58,074 nucleotides of DNA from Puniceicoccaceae bacterium K14 (lineage in GTDB: Bacteria; Verrucomicrobiota; Verrucomicrobiia; Opitutales; Opitutaceae): NCBI GenBank assembly GCA_022538095.1, contig JAKYXN010000037.1:1-58074 (forward strand). The letters are read 5' to 3'. This document shows positions 37,655-47,021 of this stretch, piece by piece. The notes below the pieces were generated by a model. That model saw nothing but the letters and a program-made list of their open reading frames with translations, was not told where the DNA came from and searched no databases. The number at the start of each line of letters is the position of its first letter. Within the stretch, counting starts at the first letter, position 1. The position numbers were made by a program, and so were the translations under genes.

Positions 37655-38113
37655 CTAGCGAGAAATTGCAGGTTGGTAAGTCGCGCTATTTTTTTGATCC
37701 TCAATCACCTCTACAGCAATCAAGTAGGCACGCCCCGAAGTCATCTCTGACAAAATCGTATTAATTTTCTCAAACAAGTGTTTTGCCAATCCCTCGCTCG
37801 AACAACAATCAACGACATAGGCCTTGAAGATTTTTCCGTCGTTCTGGGAATTGAACGTTTCAAAGGTCTCTAACAAAGGATCGCCCTCATTGAAAACACA
37901 GGCATGATCCAAATTCTCATCGATCCAATCACGCACTGGCTTGAGTTTTCCAAAATCCACCACGAAACCGCATTCATCCAATTCGTGACACCCAAAAGTA
38001 AAGGTAAAACTCCAATTGTGGCCATGAATGAAAGCGCAATGTCCTTCGTGCAAATGCTGTCGGTGAGCAAAGGGAATATCCGAATAAGTCTTCTTGCAGG
38101 TATACATGGTCAC
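37655..38113 (-). CDS. queD: 6-carboxy-5,6,7,8-tetrahydropterin synthase
   Basis: 152 residues. T-fold protein with zinc ligands His17, His30 and His32 ('FAHRQHLHEGHCAFIHGHNW') and catalytic Cys26. 'DFGKLKPVRDWIDENLDHACVF' contains the second conserved acidic/His segment. It converts 7,8-dihydroneopterin triphosphate to 6-carboxytetrahydropterin. It is a little longer than E. coli QueD (121) because of an extra C-terminal strand. The gap to queC is 19 bases. Confidence 0.95.
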   Translation of the reverse strand: MTMYTCKKTYSDIPFAHRQHLHEGHCAFIHGHNWSFTFTFGCHELDECGFVVDFGKLKPVRDWIDENLDHACVFNEGDPLLETFETFNSQNDGKIFKAYVVDCCSSEGLAKHLFEKINTILSEMTSGRAYLIAVEVIEDQKNSATYQPAISR

Positions 38114-38132
38114 GAGGCGAAATTAAACACTA

Positions 38133-38864
38133 TCAAGGCTTCCAATTCTGTCCAATCAGAGTCTCAACATTTGGAGCCGAATCCTCATAAACAGTGGGAT
38201 CCGCTATTCCTGCGAGATAAAACGCCTCACGGCGCTCAACACAAGTACCACAGCAACCACAATGAGTGTCGCCCCCTTTGTAGCATGACCAAGTCAAATC
38301 CAACGGTGCCCCAGTTTCCATCCCCAAAGTCGCAATTTCCGCCTTGCTCATATTTACCAGTGGGCGGTAGAGGCGAATGGGGTGCCAATCACACTGCTGG
38401 ATCGTTTTGTCGAGTGATTCGGCAAACGGTTCACGACAGTCTGGATAAACCGCGTGGTCGCCACTGTGAGCCCCATATGCAACCGCCTCAACCTTTTTAG
38501 CGATACCCCAAGCGGTTGCGATCGAGATCAAAATCATGTTTCGGTTCGGCACCACTGTAGATTTCATAGTGACCTCTTCGTAATGCCCCTCGGGAACATC
38601 TACAGTTGTGTTCGTTAAGCTGCTATTGCCAAAGATATCAGTGATACTTCTCAAATCGACAACCTTATGCTCGATCCCTGCTTTTTCGCAAATCTCCCGA
38701 GCGCAGATCAGTTCCTTGCGGTGCTTTTGCCCGTAGTCGATCGATAGTGCGCCTCGGATGTCCACGCCCTGTTTCAAAAGAGAATAGAGCAATACGGTAG
38801 AATCCATTCCACCGGAAAATACCGCTACAGCGGATGCGGGCGCTTCTAAGCTCTTATCTAACAT
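38133..38864 (-). CDS. queC: 7-cyano-7-deazaguanine synthase
   Basis: 243 residues. PP-loop ATPase with 'AVFSGGMDSTVLLYSLLK' near residue 15 and a C-terminal zinc knuckle of four cysteines in 'SCYKGGDTHCGCCGTCVERR'. 'PNRNMILISIATAWG' is also conserved. It makes preQ0 from 7-carboxy-7-deazaguanine with ATP and ammonia. First of the three que genes. The 76 bases before it hold an imperfect hairpin but nothing resembling a preQ1 aptamer. Confidence 0.96.
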   Translation of the reverse strand: MLDKSLEAPASAVAVFSGGMDSTVLLYSLLKQGVDIRGALSIDYGQKHRKELICAREICEKAGIEHKVVDLRSITDIFGNSSLTNTTVDVPEGHYEEVTMKSTVVPNRNMILISIATAWGIAKKVEAVAYGAHSGDHAVYPDCREPFAESLDKTIQQCDWHPIRLYRPLVNMSKAEIATLGMETGAPLDLTWSCYKGGDTHCGCCGTCVERREAFYLAGIADPTVYEDSAPNVETLIGQNWKP

Positions 38865-38940
38865 TCACGCCTCTTAACCGATCCCCCGAGATCGAGTCAA
38901 TGTAGAAGAGAGACAAGAGTCCCCTCTCTCTCACTTGTTT

Positions 38941-41853
38941 TCAGTAAGAGATCCCAGTTCTCGAGGAATCACCATAGTCGCTGGGCGAATTCGGGACAGG
39001 ATTGCTGCTGCCCGGGGTGATGGAAACCGACAAGCGGCAATCCGCTTTCAGGTACTTTCGAGCTGCTGTCAAAATTTCATCCGCGCTCAACTCCGACAAC
39101 AAGCCATCTCGATAAGCCAAAGCATAGCGAATACTGTCCTCATACTCATACATGCCAGAGAAAACCATATTGGTCAAAAAATCATTATCGCGCCATGCTC
39201 CAACAATTCGGTCTTCCAAAGGAATGACCGCCCGAGCTACTTCCTCTTTATCTAGTCCAGCTTCGAGCACTTCGTTTGTAATAACGTGGGCCAACTGCAA
39301 AACTGCATCGGCGTCCTCCCTTAAACAATCCACATCCGCCCTAAAAAGTCGCACCGCATCGTAAGCCGGATACACTTCGTAATTCACCATAGGAGAATAA
39401 CTCTTCCCGAGCTCTTGCCGCACCTGTTCGTGAAAACGATTTTCCAAGATCTGGCTAAAGACAAACAAACACGCACTCTCCCTAAAGTCTATGGACTCGT
39501 CAGTCACGCTCCAGGCGACCACCGCGTAGGCATTCTCTCCCTTGCCCTCTTCGTACTCGATTCGATGAAGGCCAGCTGGGATATCCATTTTTAGCTTACG
39601 GGCTAAATCGTACTCGCTCTTGTCCGCTTTGTGCTCCGGCAAAGTACCCAGCGTTCCGCCAATCATGTCCGCCACAAAATCCTTTTCCAAATCGCCTACC
39701 ACGACAACCTCCAAAAATCCCTCTCGAAATGACTCCAGCAACCATTCCTTGGCTTCCTCAATACTCGCTTGTTCAATCTCCTCCAAAGTCGGCTCATGGA
39801 ACTGCGTCGCTCCTTGAAAGAGCAATTTCCGCAACGAACGATACCCTTCGTTTACCCCATCTGGTTCAAGCAATCGCATCTGCCGGTACTTCGTTTTGGC
39901 CGAAGTAAATGCTTCTTCGCTAATTTGCGGATCCCTCAGATACTCGGTTAACATCCGGAAGAAAAACATCAGTCCTTCCTCGTCGCCGGAACTCCTAAAC
40001 TCAAACGCATCATGCTCAGCCACGCTAAAACTGAATGTATCCAAGTTTTCCCGAACATTAGAATAGACCGCTTCCATACTATGCCCAGCAAACCCCGTCC
40101 TAAAAAATGCATTCAAACCGATCTCGTGCGTTGCTGGGTTGCCCGACTCTAATTCCAACATACCACCGCCGACTCTCACCAACACATGAGCCCCGCCTGG
40201 CTGGTAATCCGTTTTCATGAAAGTCAGATGTAAATTGTTGGAAAACGTAATACTGCACGCGCCTCCGATTCCATCGACCGGGTCTTCGCTCTCTACCTCC
40301 CCCAGTAGCCCCAGTTCAGAAAACTCCATCTGCGTATGAGCGACCATCTCATACTTTGGCAGCTTTAGCTTACGATCGGCCTTTAAGACCTTGGCAAAGC
40401 CATCATCCAAATCGCCATTCAAACCTTCCCCTGCTATAAAATACTTTATCCGATCCAAATCCCAAGAATCGCGAAACGCTTCGCGAACGGACTTCGCGTT
40501 CACACGCTCAAGCATTCGATCGCGAAAAGCGCAGGCCTCTTCAATTCCCAAATACACGTATCCCTCTTCGAAGGAATCAACCAAATCATCGATTATCTCA
40601 TTCGATTCCAATGATTGATAGCGAACCACAGTATTGCGATTGTTTCGCTCCCAGGAGCTTTTCAATCGCTCTACTTCGTCGTCAGAAAACCCATACTTAA
40701 CTACTTGGCGAATTCTGCGGTCTACCCACACAACGCCATTCATCCATGACGTGCCCCCAACGCTGATCGTAACGCTCACTTGTGGAAGATTTAGAAAGCG
40801 TCCATAGGAAGCGAAGTCGTCGCGTATTTCGTCGATTTCCAAGCGACAACGCTCGTTGAACAACTCTGTTGCAAATTCGCGCAAAAAATCTCTCTCACGC
40901 TTTTTCCAGCTATCCGCTCCTTTTTCAGACCAAGACCGCAACGCTTCGACGTGGTAGCGCTCCATTCCATTCATCTCGTAAAACAAAGCCTTCTCTGCTT
41001 TCTTATCCTTTACCGTTCCCCAATCGCGAGCTTTGAGCTTCGTGTCCGGCAATGGCAACGAAGCGAATTGATTCGTAATTACCTCTTCCATCGCCTCGGT
41101 CTCAAAGTCTCCCACGACTACCAAGGTCATCAAATCCGGTCGGTACCACTTACGATAGAATTCAAGCAATTCTTTGCGTTCGCTATTTTCAATTACATCC
41201 AGACTACCGATGGGTTGCTTTCCTTCGGCTAAAAAGCCCTTCATGGCAAACTCCATCGAACTCTCGGCCAATCGAGACTGTGGCGTATCTCGAGCTTGCT
41301 TCTCACGCAGGATCACTTCTCGTTCGATGTCGATTCGCTCCGGATCAAACAAGATGCCATCCGCAAAGTCTCGATACAACTCGATCGATTGCGCAATCAG
41401 CTCTGGATCATTGTTTGGCAGTTCAAGGTGGTAGACCGTTTTGTCGTGATAAGTAAACGCTGTTACGTCACCGCCAAAGTCCATTCCGAGAGTCTGAAAA
41501 AAACGTCCCATCTCTCCCGATGGGTACCGTTTCGTACCGGCAAAAGCCATATGCTCCACAAAGTGCGACAAGCCACGCTCATCTTCCAGTTCGTCAACTG
41601 AACCTACGGAGACCACGAATCGCATCGAGATCCTTCCAGGCGTCGCCACGTGCGGCATCAAAGCGTAGCGAAATCCATTCGACAAATTGCGGCATACAAC
41701 GCTCGAATCGAGCTCTAGCGAACTGGTCTCGTGTGGCCAAGACCGCAGGTCTGCACGCAAGAACCCGGAAAAACAAAAAAGCAAAGCTCCCACGAACGCC
41801 AAGTAGCGCGGGCTTGTCACCCTCCATCCAAGCTTTTCAAAGATTCCCCCCAC
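38941..41853 (-). CDS. Exported M16-family (pitrilysin-type) zinc protease
   Basis: 970 residues with a signal anchor or signal peptide at about 17-34 ('YLAFVGALLFCFSGFLRA'). The inverted zinc motif HxxEH is His97-Phe-Val-Glu100-His101 in 'GLSHFVEHMAFAGTKRYPSG', and the distal Glu lies in 'IEREVILREKQARDTPQSRL'. The two-domain M16 duplication follows, the second half lacking the zinc motif as usual. Such proteases degrade peptides in the periplasm. It lies 18 bases after the beta-propeller gene and probably shares its transcript. Confidence 0.94.
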   Translation of the reverse strand: MGGIFEKLGWRVTSPRYLAFVGALLFCFSGFLRADLRSWPHETSSLELDSSVVCRNLSNGFRYALMPHVATPGRISMRFVVSVGSVDELEDERGLSHFVEHMAFAGTKRYPSGEMGRFFQTLGMDFGGDVTAFTYHDKTVYHLELPNNDPELIAQSIELYRDFADGILFDPERIDIEREVILREKQARDTPQSRLAESSMEFAMKGFLAEGKQPIGSLDVIENSERKELLEFYRKWYRPDLMTLVVVGDFETEAMEEVITNQFASLPLPDTKLKARDWGTVKDKKAEKALFYEMNGMERYHVEALRSWSEKGADSWKKRERDFLREFATELFNERCRLEIDEIRDDFASYGRFLNLPQVSVTISVGGTSWMNGVVWVDRRIRQVVKYGFSDDEVERLKSSWERNNRNTVVRYQSLESNEIIDDLVDSFEEGYVYLGIEEACAFRDRMLERVNAKSVREAFRDSWDLDRIKYFIAGEGLNGDLDDGFAKVLKADRKLKLPKYEMVAHTQMEFSELGLLGEVESEDPVDGIGGACSITFSNNLHLTFMKTDYQPGGAHVLVRVGGGMLELESGNPATHEIGLNAFFRTGFAGHSMEAVYSNVRENLDTFSFSVAEHDAFEFRSSGDEEGLMFFFRMLTEYLRDPQISEEAFTSAKTKYRQMRLLEPDGVNEGYRSLRKLLFQGATQFHEPTLEEIEQASIEEAKEWLLESFREGFLEVVVVGDLEKDFVADMIGGTLGTLPEHKADKSEYDLARKLKMDIPAGLHRIEYEEGKGENAYAVVAWSVTDESIDFRESACLFVFSQILENRFHEQVRQELGKSYSPMVNYEVYPAYDAVRLFRADVDCLREDADAVLQLAHVITNEVLEAGLDKEEVARAVIPLEDRIVGAWRDNDFLTNMVFSGMYEYEDSIRYALAYRDGLLSELSADEILTAARKYLKADCRLSVSITPGSSNPVPNSPSDYGDSSRTGISY

Positions 41854-41871
41854 TCAATAAATTCTCCGCTG

Positions 41872-43014
41872 CTAGTAGCCTGAACTCGCTGGCAAATACA
41901 CTAGCTTAAGCGATTGCTTGTGCTTGATACCCACATCGCTCGCTTCCTCTGGTATAGCAAACAACATACCGCCGTCTTCAAGAATCAGCATCGCGTAGTT
42001 AGTCGGCGACGCGAAATTTAACTGTGGGCGAAAACGAACAATCCCGTAGTTTTTCTTACCGCGCGGATAGAAGAGATCGCCAGACGAGCTCGTGAGCATT
42101 ACCCGCCCCTTAGGTGTGATTTGTATTCCAGATACAGTTTTGGCTCCTCTTATAATTGTTTGCAACGCGGTCATTCCCTTGCTGCCAAACTTCTCACAAT
42201 CCATGCGAAAAACCGATCCGGTAGGAGCACCCACATTATGATTGGCCGTGATATACAATTCATCAGTTTTCTCAAGATAACGCATTGGTCCAGGGAGACT
42301 AGAAATCGGCATAAAAATCACCTCGCCCGCAGGACGTCTGCCATTGATCAAATCCTCAACGCCTTCTTTCTCAATTCGCCAAATCCCAGGTCGTCCCTGC
42401 ACCTTCTCTGAGAACAAGTTGCCACCAATTCCAGTATCGCCAATGTACAAATTTCCCTTCGCATCAAATGCAATACTCGAAGGCAGAGTCACAGATTTCT
42501 CACCCAACAATCGCGTTTTCGACGAAGGGCCTAAATCGATTTTTTTCAGCAAACGCCCATTCTTCGGGTCGTAAATAGAAAAGCCCACAAACTCGCGTGA
42601 TGGATCGTCGATAATCCGCTTCTCGTCGTTCTCGATAAGGGGCGTCCCCACAGCCACAAAAAGGGATCCTTTTGCAATGCCAGGATAACTCACCGTAGAA
42701 AACGCCAGGTCAACCGGAGCGGTCAGATTTCCAATAAAATCACGCGACGCCAAAGTCGCCTTCATATCCGCCCCAATGCTGAACTTTGAAATGTAGCTCT
42801 TCGAGCGAATCGCTCCCACGCTTCCCCTCACGGAATTTGCAACGAACAAACTCTTTCCATCCTTGCTAAATAGGGCGACCGTTGGCTTGTCCAAATCTTC
42901 AATCTGATCAACCACTTCCGGCTTAGCAAAGGCCAGTAGAGGCAGCACAAAAAGAACCGCAAATACTTTGGCTCGAGAAACGGCAATAAAAGGGATTAAC
43001 TTTGTCATCATCAA
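41872..43014 (-). CDS. Secreted beta-propeller (NHL/SMP-30-like) protein
   Basis: 380 residues with signal peptide 'AKVFAVLFVLPLLAFA' cleaved before KPE. Three Met codons in a row make the exact start uncertain. Repeating blade motifs are visible: 'PTVALFSKDGKSLFVANS', 'PSSIAFDAKGNLYIGDTG', 'GPMRYLEKTDELYITANHN' and 'SGIQITPKGRVMLTSSSGDL'. The fold is clear but no catalytic residues stand out; it could bind sugars or act as a scaffold. It is adjacent to the M16 protease on the same strand. Confidence 0.7.
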   Translation of the reverse strand: MMMTKLIPFIAVSRAKVFAVLFVLPLLAFAKPEVVDQIEDLDKPTVALFSKDGKSLFVANSVRGSVGAIRSKSYISKFSIGADMKATLASRDFIGNLTAPVDLAFSTVSYPGIAKGSLFVAVGTPLIENDEKRIIDDPSREFVGFSIYDPKNGRLLKKIDLGPSSKTRLLGEKSVTLPSSIAFDAKGNLYIGDTGIGGNLFSEKVQGRPGIWRIEKEGVEDLINGRRPAGEVIFMPISSLPGPMRYLEKTDELYITANHNVGAPTGSVFRMDCEKFGSKGMTALQTIIRGAKTVSGIQITPKGRVMLTSSSGDLFYPRGKKNYGIVRFRPQLNFASPTNYAMLILEDGGMLFAIPEEASDVGIKHKQSLKLVYLPASSGY

Positions 43015-43218
43015 TGGTGTAAATAAAACGAAGATTTAGGTGAAAAAAGCGATAATCCGAATCGCATGCAAGGCATTAAAAAACACTTACTCCAAACCAA
43101 ACACCTTCACTCAGTCCTCAAATCAAATAAGAAGAACCACAGTATAGCCTCGTCTCGATGCAAGAGCGTGTCGAATGGGCGAGGCACTGCCAATATCAGC
43201 CGTCTTTAGAAAAAGCTA

Positions 43219-43877
43219 ATGAATTACAAACTGACTATTTTCGATTTCGACGGAACTCTTGCCAATTCCTTCCCCTCGTTTTGCAAATATCTCAACGAAG
43301 CGGCAGACATATTTGGATTTGATCGAGTGGATGAAACCAAACTCGAACAAATCCGAAAACTCTCAACTCGCAACGTTATGCGATCTCTTCAGGTGCCTCT
43401 TTGGAAAGCACCTCAGATCTCTCGCTTCTTACGCTTGCGCATGAATGAAGATGTATCGACTATCTCACTCTTCGAAGGTATTCAGACCTACTTAAAAGCA
43501 TACACAACACAGGTGTTAAGATCGCAATTGTCAGCTCAAATTCATACGAGAACATCGCTGCGATACTCGAAGAGGAAAATGCGGATCTCGTGGATTCCTA
43601 CCAATGCGGTGTGTCTCTCTTTGACAAACCGAAAAGGTTAAAAAAAATGATGCAGAAAATGGCAGTAGAACCTCACGAAACACTTTATATTGGTGACGAA
43701 GTCAGAGATATTGAGGCCGCTAAAAGTGCTGGAATAGCCCAGGGTGCCGTTTCCTGGGGCTATAATTCTCCATCGATTTTGAAAACCCAGCAGCCAACGC
43801 ATTTTTTCCAAACTGTTGAGGAAATGACCGAAATTATTCGTTCCTACCCCACCCCTAATGAACTCAATACGAACTAA
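43219..43877 (+). pseudogene. HAD-family phosphatase interrupted by a -1 frameshift
   Basis: The N-terminal frame (43219-43641) starts with HAD motif I 'IFDFDGTLANSFP'. Near 43500 the protein-like reading moves into the -1 frame, which carries motif II 'IAIVSSNSYENI', motif III Lys ('LFDKPKRLKKM') and motif IV 'YIGDEVRDIEAAKSAGIAQG'. Joining at TAC-TTA-AAA gives '..GIQTYLKSIHNTGVKIAIV', a normal HAD sequence, so the shift falls on the AAAA run at 43494-43497. The composite is 219 residues, similar to phosphoglycolate phosphatase-type enzymes. All motifs are intact otherwise. It may be a sequencing error, a recent mutation or a frameshift site. Confidence 0.8.
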
Positions 43878-44100
43878 AGCATCCTGTCTGAGCCGCTTCT
43901 GACCAACATAGGCAAACTGCACTGCTGAACTTCAAATTACATCCAAGTCACAGAAACTTAGAGTCTTGGCACTGGTTCCCCTGATAATTTCGAAGCGGGG
44001 GCTACAGTAATTCCATGCGATTATATCACAATATGAATAATGGTATAAGCCCCAAGATTCTTATTCGTAGTTAAATTACCACAACAAGTTTAGATATATA

Positions 44101-44135
44101 GCGTTTCCCGAACCTGCAACCAACTCGGGAAACGC
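44101..44135 (-). terminator. Hairpin terminator after the DinB-like gene
   Basis: An 11-base perfect stem, GCGTTTCCCGA / TCGGGAAACGC, with a 13-base loop stands 17 bases after the stop of the minus-strand gene. The following minus-strand sequence is AT-rich (TATATATC) but has no true T-run. Confidence 0.5.
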
Positions 44136-44152
44136 CTGGAAATAGAAATATC

Positions 44153-44698
44153 TTACTTACTCCAAGGTGGAGCCACTCCAATCGAACGAGCATAGGCGAT
44201 TAATTGACCCAAGTGTTCGTTCGCATGAGCGCCTATTATGAGAACTGCTCTTAACTTAGGAGACTCTTTGCCAAATAGCTTGATGGTCGTTTCTAGATCC
44301 TCTTCACTCACGCCTTCGATCGCTTCGCGAGCGAATATGATAGACGCTTTTAGAGTTGCCAGAATCTCATCTTTCTCGACGACAGTTTTTTCAAAAGCGC
44401 GAGGGTTTATTCCCTCAGGCACTTCCTTCCCCAGCATACTGCCCAAAAAGTAATTGGCGGCTGCCACGTGGGTCATCGATTCACCGACCGAACGAATGCC
44501 CTCAGCCGGACGCCAAGCATACTGCTCGTCACTAAATTCATCAGCTAACTGAATGATCTTATCATTCGCTGCTTTCAGGTTTCCTAAAAAGGTTTCGTGA
44601 AAGAGGCTGCTCTTCGCATTGTCTTCTTGCTCAGCGGAATGCGCGAGTGATGTAAGCAAAAGGGAAACAAGCCCCATTATTGTCATTAAATTTTTCAT
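44153..44698 (-). CDS. Exported DinB-like four-helix protein
   Basis: 181 residues with signal peptide 'LMTIMGLVSLLLTSLAHSA'. The mature part 'LGNLKAANDKIIQLADEFSDEQYAWRPAEGIRSVGESMTHVAAANY' and 'LIIGAHANEHLGQLIAYARS' matches the DinB/YfiT-like metal-binding four-helix bundle (three conserved His, one in each motif). Members are usually cytoplasmic thiol transferases or unknown; here it is exported. It may be a thiol-linked enzyme, which is interesting beside a bacillithiol operon, but this is inference. Confidence 0.78.
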   Translation of the reverse strand: MKNLMTIMGLVSLLLTSLAHSAEQEDNAKSSLFHETFLGNLKAANDKIIQLADEFSDEQYAWRPAEGIRSVGESMTHVAAANYFLGSMLGKEVPEGINPRAFEKTVVEKDEILATLKASIIFAREAIEGVSEEDLETTIKLFGKESPKLRAVLIIGAHANEHLGQLIAYARSIGVAPPWSK

Positions 44699-44742
44699 AC
44701 GATTAATTTAAACACTAGAGTTTATAAATGGTGAGAAGGCTG

Positions 44743-44784
44743 AAAAAATCCGCCACACATACTGTTTAGCATATGAGGCGGATT
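44743..44784 (-). terminator. Rho-independent terminator
   Basis: On the minus strand AATCCGCC pairs with GGCGGATT, with extra pairing towards the loop, and is followed by a T-run (six T). It lies 22 bases after the stop of the Dabb-domain gene and separates it from the DinB-like gene. Confidence 0.8.
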
Positions 44785-44805
44785 GAAAGGACATCAAATT
44801 CTCAA

Positions 44806-45201
44806 TTAGTTAGAAATATCGAATGTCGTACTACGTTCTCTCGCAATGTAGTAGGTTTCGTACCATTTCTTTTGAGCGTCGCTACCTGCGTAGTCTTTAA
44901 GAGCTTGCTCCGAGGTGAACTCCATAACGAACGCGTGTGAGCGATCGCCTTGGGCCTTTATAGTGCGGATCCAAACACGGCTAATGCCTTCGTATTCCGC
45001 ACCCAGTACCTTAACGGCATCGAGGGCTGCTTGGATCTGTTCAGGCGTCGCCTCTTCTTTCCAAGAAACAGTGACAACATGAATCACCGTATCAGGTGCA
45101 AGCTCGTCATGGCCGCCTTCGTGATGCGCAGCATGAGAAGAAGATAGTGTAAAAACTGCCAAGATGGCAGCGCTTAGGAATGATAGGATACTTTTTTTCA
45201 T
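44806..45201 (-). CDS. Exported Dabb-domain (stress-responsive alpha/beta barrel) protein
   Basis: 131 residues with signal peptide 'ILSFLSAAILAVFTLSSSHA' and a His-rich start to the mature protein ('AHHEGGHDE'). The rest is a Dabb ferredoxin-like domain: 'TVIHVVTVSWKEEATPEQIQ', then 'SHAFVMEFTSEQALKDYAGS'. Dabb proteins form dimeric barrels; substrate is unknown. It has its own terminator downstream. Confidence 0.85.
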   Translation of the reverse strand: MKKSILSFLSAAILAVFTLSSSHAAHHEGGHDELAPDTVIHVVTVSWKEEATPEQIQAALDAVKVLGAEYEGISRVWIRTIKAQGDRSHAFVMEFTSEQALKDYAGSDAQKKWYETYYIARERSTTFDISN

Positions 45202-45279
45202 ATACTTTTTTTAGTTGGTTAGATTTTGGATAGGTTTAGTTGAATTACAATCGCCTAAGAGCGATCGTAGTAAATTCGG

Positions 45280-45822
45280 TTACTCGGAAGAAACAGTAAT
45301 TGGAACTGCCACAGAAAGATTTCCCCAAGAGAGAACTAAGTCAGCTTTATCAGCGGAAAGTGTATCGAAGCCAATGGTAAAAGACTCTACTGAATTACCT
45401 TCAGACACATCACCGGTAGCTCGAACAACATCCATCGCTTCGTCGTAGCGCGTCCCCCAGGACAAGGTTGAATTGAGAATGAACGTCCAATGCGTATCAC
45501 TTGGAATAGTATAAAGTGAATACGTTCCTACCTCGACATGTTGGCCACCGAACTCTACACCACTTGAAAAAGTTATAGCCGCAGACTCATTCGCCCCCGT
45601 TCTCCATACTTTGTCAGCAGGTGCCAGCGCGCTCATTGAACGCCCCTTCAAACTTGGACGCCCGTAAGTGACCGACACGATAGTCGTACCGATCGTTTGG
45701 CTAACGCTAGCATTGGGGCTCAATCGAACTTTGTCTGCTCCTCGCTCTTGGGCGTTGACGAGAACATGTCCAAGACAAAAGGCAAAGAATGAGAAGATCC
45801 ATATTTTCGCTCGTGATTTCAT
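45280..45822 (-). CDS. Exported DUF2911 protein
   Basis: 180 residues with signal peptide 'WIFSFFAFCLGHVLVNA'. The body carries DUF2911 motifs: 'VSVTYGRPSLKGRSMSAL', 'VWRTGANESAAITFS', 'VEVGTYSLYTIPSDTHWTFILN' and 'FTIGFDTLSADKADLVLSWG'. Family members are common exported proteins in Bacteroidota and Verrucomicrobiota with unknown function. It is 78 bases before the Dabb-domain gene on the same strand. Confidence 0.88.
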   Translation of the reverse strand: MKSRAKIWIFSFFAFCLGHVLVNAQERGADKVRLSPNASVSQTIGTTIVSVTYGRPSLKGRSMSALAPADKVWRTGANESAAITFSSGVEFGGQHVEVGTYSLYTIPSDTHWTFILNSTLSWGTRYDEAMDVVRATGDVSEGNSVESFTIGFDTLSADKADLVLSWGNLSVAVPITVSSE

Positions 45823-45873
45823 AGTAATATTTTTTGCTCTCTCAATAAAATTCAGGATACAGAAGAGCCGATC

Positions 45874-47016
45874 TTAACAGCCGACAATTGGGCTCAAAAT
45901 CTCCTCATAAACGTTCAAATAACTATTAACAATTGTTTGGGCTGAAAACTGTGTCATCGCTCTCTGCCGAGCTGATGCCCCCATATTTCCTCTGAGTGTA
46001 GGATTATTGGCTAAACAAAGAATCGCTGAACTCATTTCGTCGACCGATCCGAAAGGTACTAAAAAGCCGGTTTCCCCATCGAGCACAACTTCCGGAATAC
46101 CGCCAACAGCGAAGGACACGCTAGGCAAACCATGTCGCATCCCTTCGAGGATACCTAAACAAAAGCTCTCGTACTCGGAGGAATACAGAGTAAAATCAGC
46201 CGCAGCAAAGTAGTTGTCTACGTCATACACGTTTTCTAGTATAATGACGCTTCCCTCCAAGTTCCACTTCGCGACATCGCCCTCAATACGAGAGGAATCA
46301 GAACCAGCCAAGATAAGTAATTTAGCGCCCGTTTTCGCCGCTGCCTGGAAGGATTCCAACATCAAATCGATTCGCTTGATACTTCTCAAATTCGACGCGT
46401 GGATGGCGAGCGCTTCATCACCGACACCAAGCTCTGATCGAATATTCGATCGGGTGGCAGTAATTTGCTTGGGCTCATAAAAATTGGGAACGACTTTAAT
46501 CGGGTTTTCGAGATCAAATAAAGAGAGTGCTCTCTCCTTCAAATTCCGTGAAACACAGGTAACTCGATCAGAAGCCTCAAGAACATGTTGAAGCAAGGGA
46601 CGATATTCAGGCATTTCGCCCAGGTAGACGATATCAGTCCCATGCAAAGTAGTAACAATCGGTGGGCCTCCTGGACCAATCAATTCCTTAGCGATCCAAG
46701 CAGCCGCAGTGTGCGGAATCGCGTAATGGGCATGGATAATATCAATATCGTTTTCAGAGCATACCTCAGCAATTTTTGTGGCCATCGGCAAGGTGTGGTC
46801 TGGGCTACTAAAAAGAGGAAACTCCACTGGCTTCGATTCACAAAAACATACATTAGGGTGGCTTTCATTCAGACGAAACGGAGCCCGTTCGGAAATCACG
46901 AAAACTTCGTGCCCTAGATTCGCCATTCGGTGACCGAGCTCTGTAGCCAATATTCCACTGCCTCCGACACTCGGATGACAAAGCAATGCAATTTTTAACG
47001 GTTTTCCCATTACCAA
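45874..47016 (-). CDS. bshA: N-acetyl-alpha-D-glucosaminyl L-malate synthase
   Basis: 378-380 residues (ATG 47016 or 47010). GT4 glycosyltransferase with the BshA-specific N-terminus 'IALLCHPSVGGSGILATELG', 'ISERAPFRLNE' and 'IIHAHYAIPHTAAAWIAKEL', and the C-terminal donor-binding 'EYESFCLGILEGMRHGLPSV'. It joins UDP-GlcNAc to L-malate, the first step of bacillithiol synthesis. Last gene of the operon; the gap to bshB1 is 5-11 bases. Confidence 0.93.
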   Translation of the reverse strand: MVMGKPLKIALLCHPSVGGSGILATELGHRMANLGHEVFVISERAPFRLNESHPNVCFCESKPVEFPLFSSPDHTLPMATKIAEVCSENDIDIIHAHYAIPHTAAAWIAKELIGPGGPPIVTTLHGTDIVYLGEMPEYRPLLQHVLEASDRVTCVSRNLKERALSLFDLENPIKVVPNFYEPKQITATRSNIRSELGVGDEALAIHASNLRSIKRIDLMLESFQAAAKTGAKLLILAGSDSSRIEGDVAKWNLEGSVIILENVYDVDNYFAAADFTLYSSEYESFCLGILEGMRHGLPSVSFAVGGIPEVVLDGETGFLVPFGSVDEMSSAILCLANNPTLRGNMGASARQRAMTQFSAQTIVNSYLNVYEEILSPIVGC

Positions 47017-47021
47017 TAAAA

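Noticed and set aside
38865-38940. Possible preQ1 riboswitch before queC
   Set aside because: The minus-strand leader has a GAGAGA/TCTCTC hairpin but no recognisable preQ1-I or preQ1-II core, and the gap of 76 bases is mostly taken by the neighbouring stop and ribosome-binding region.
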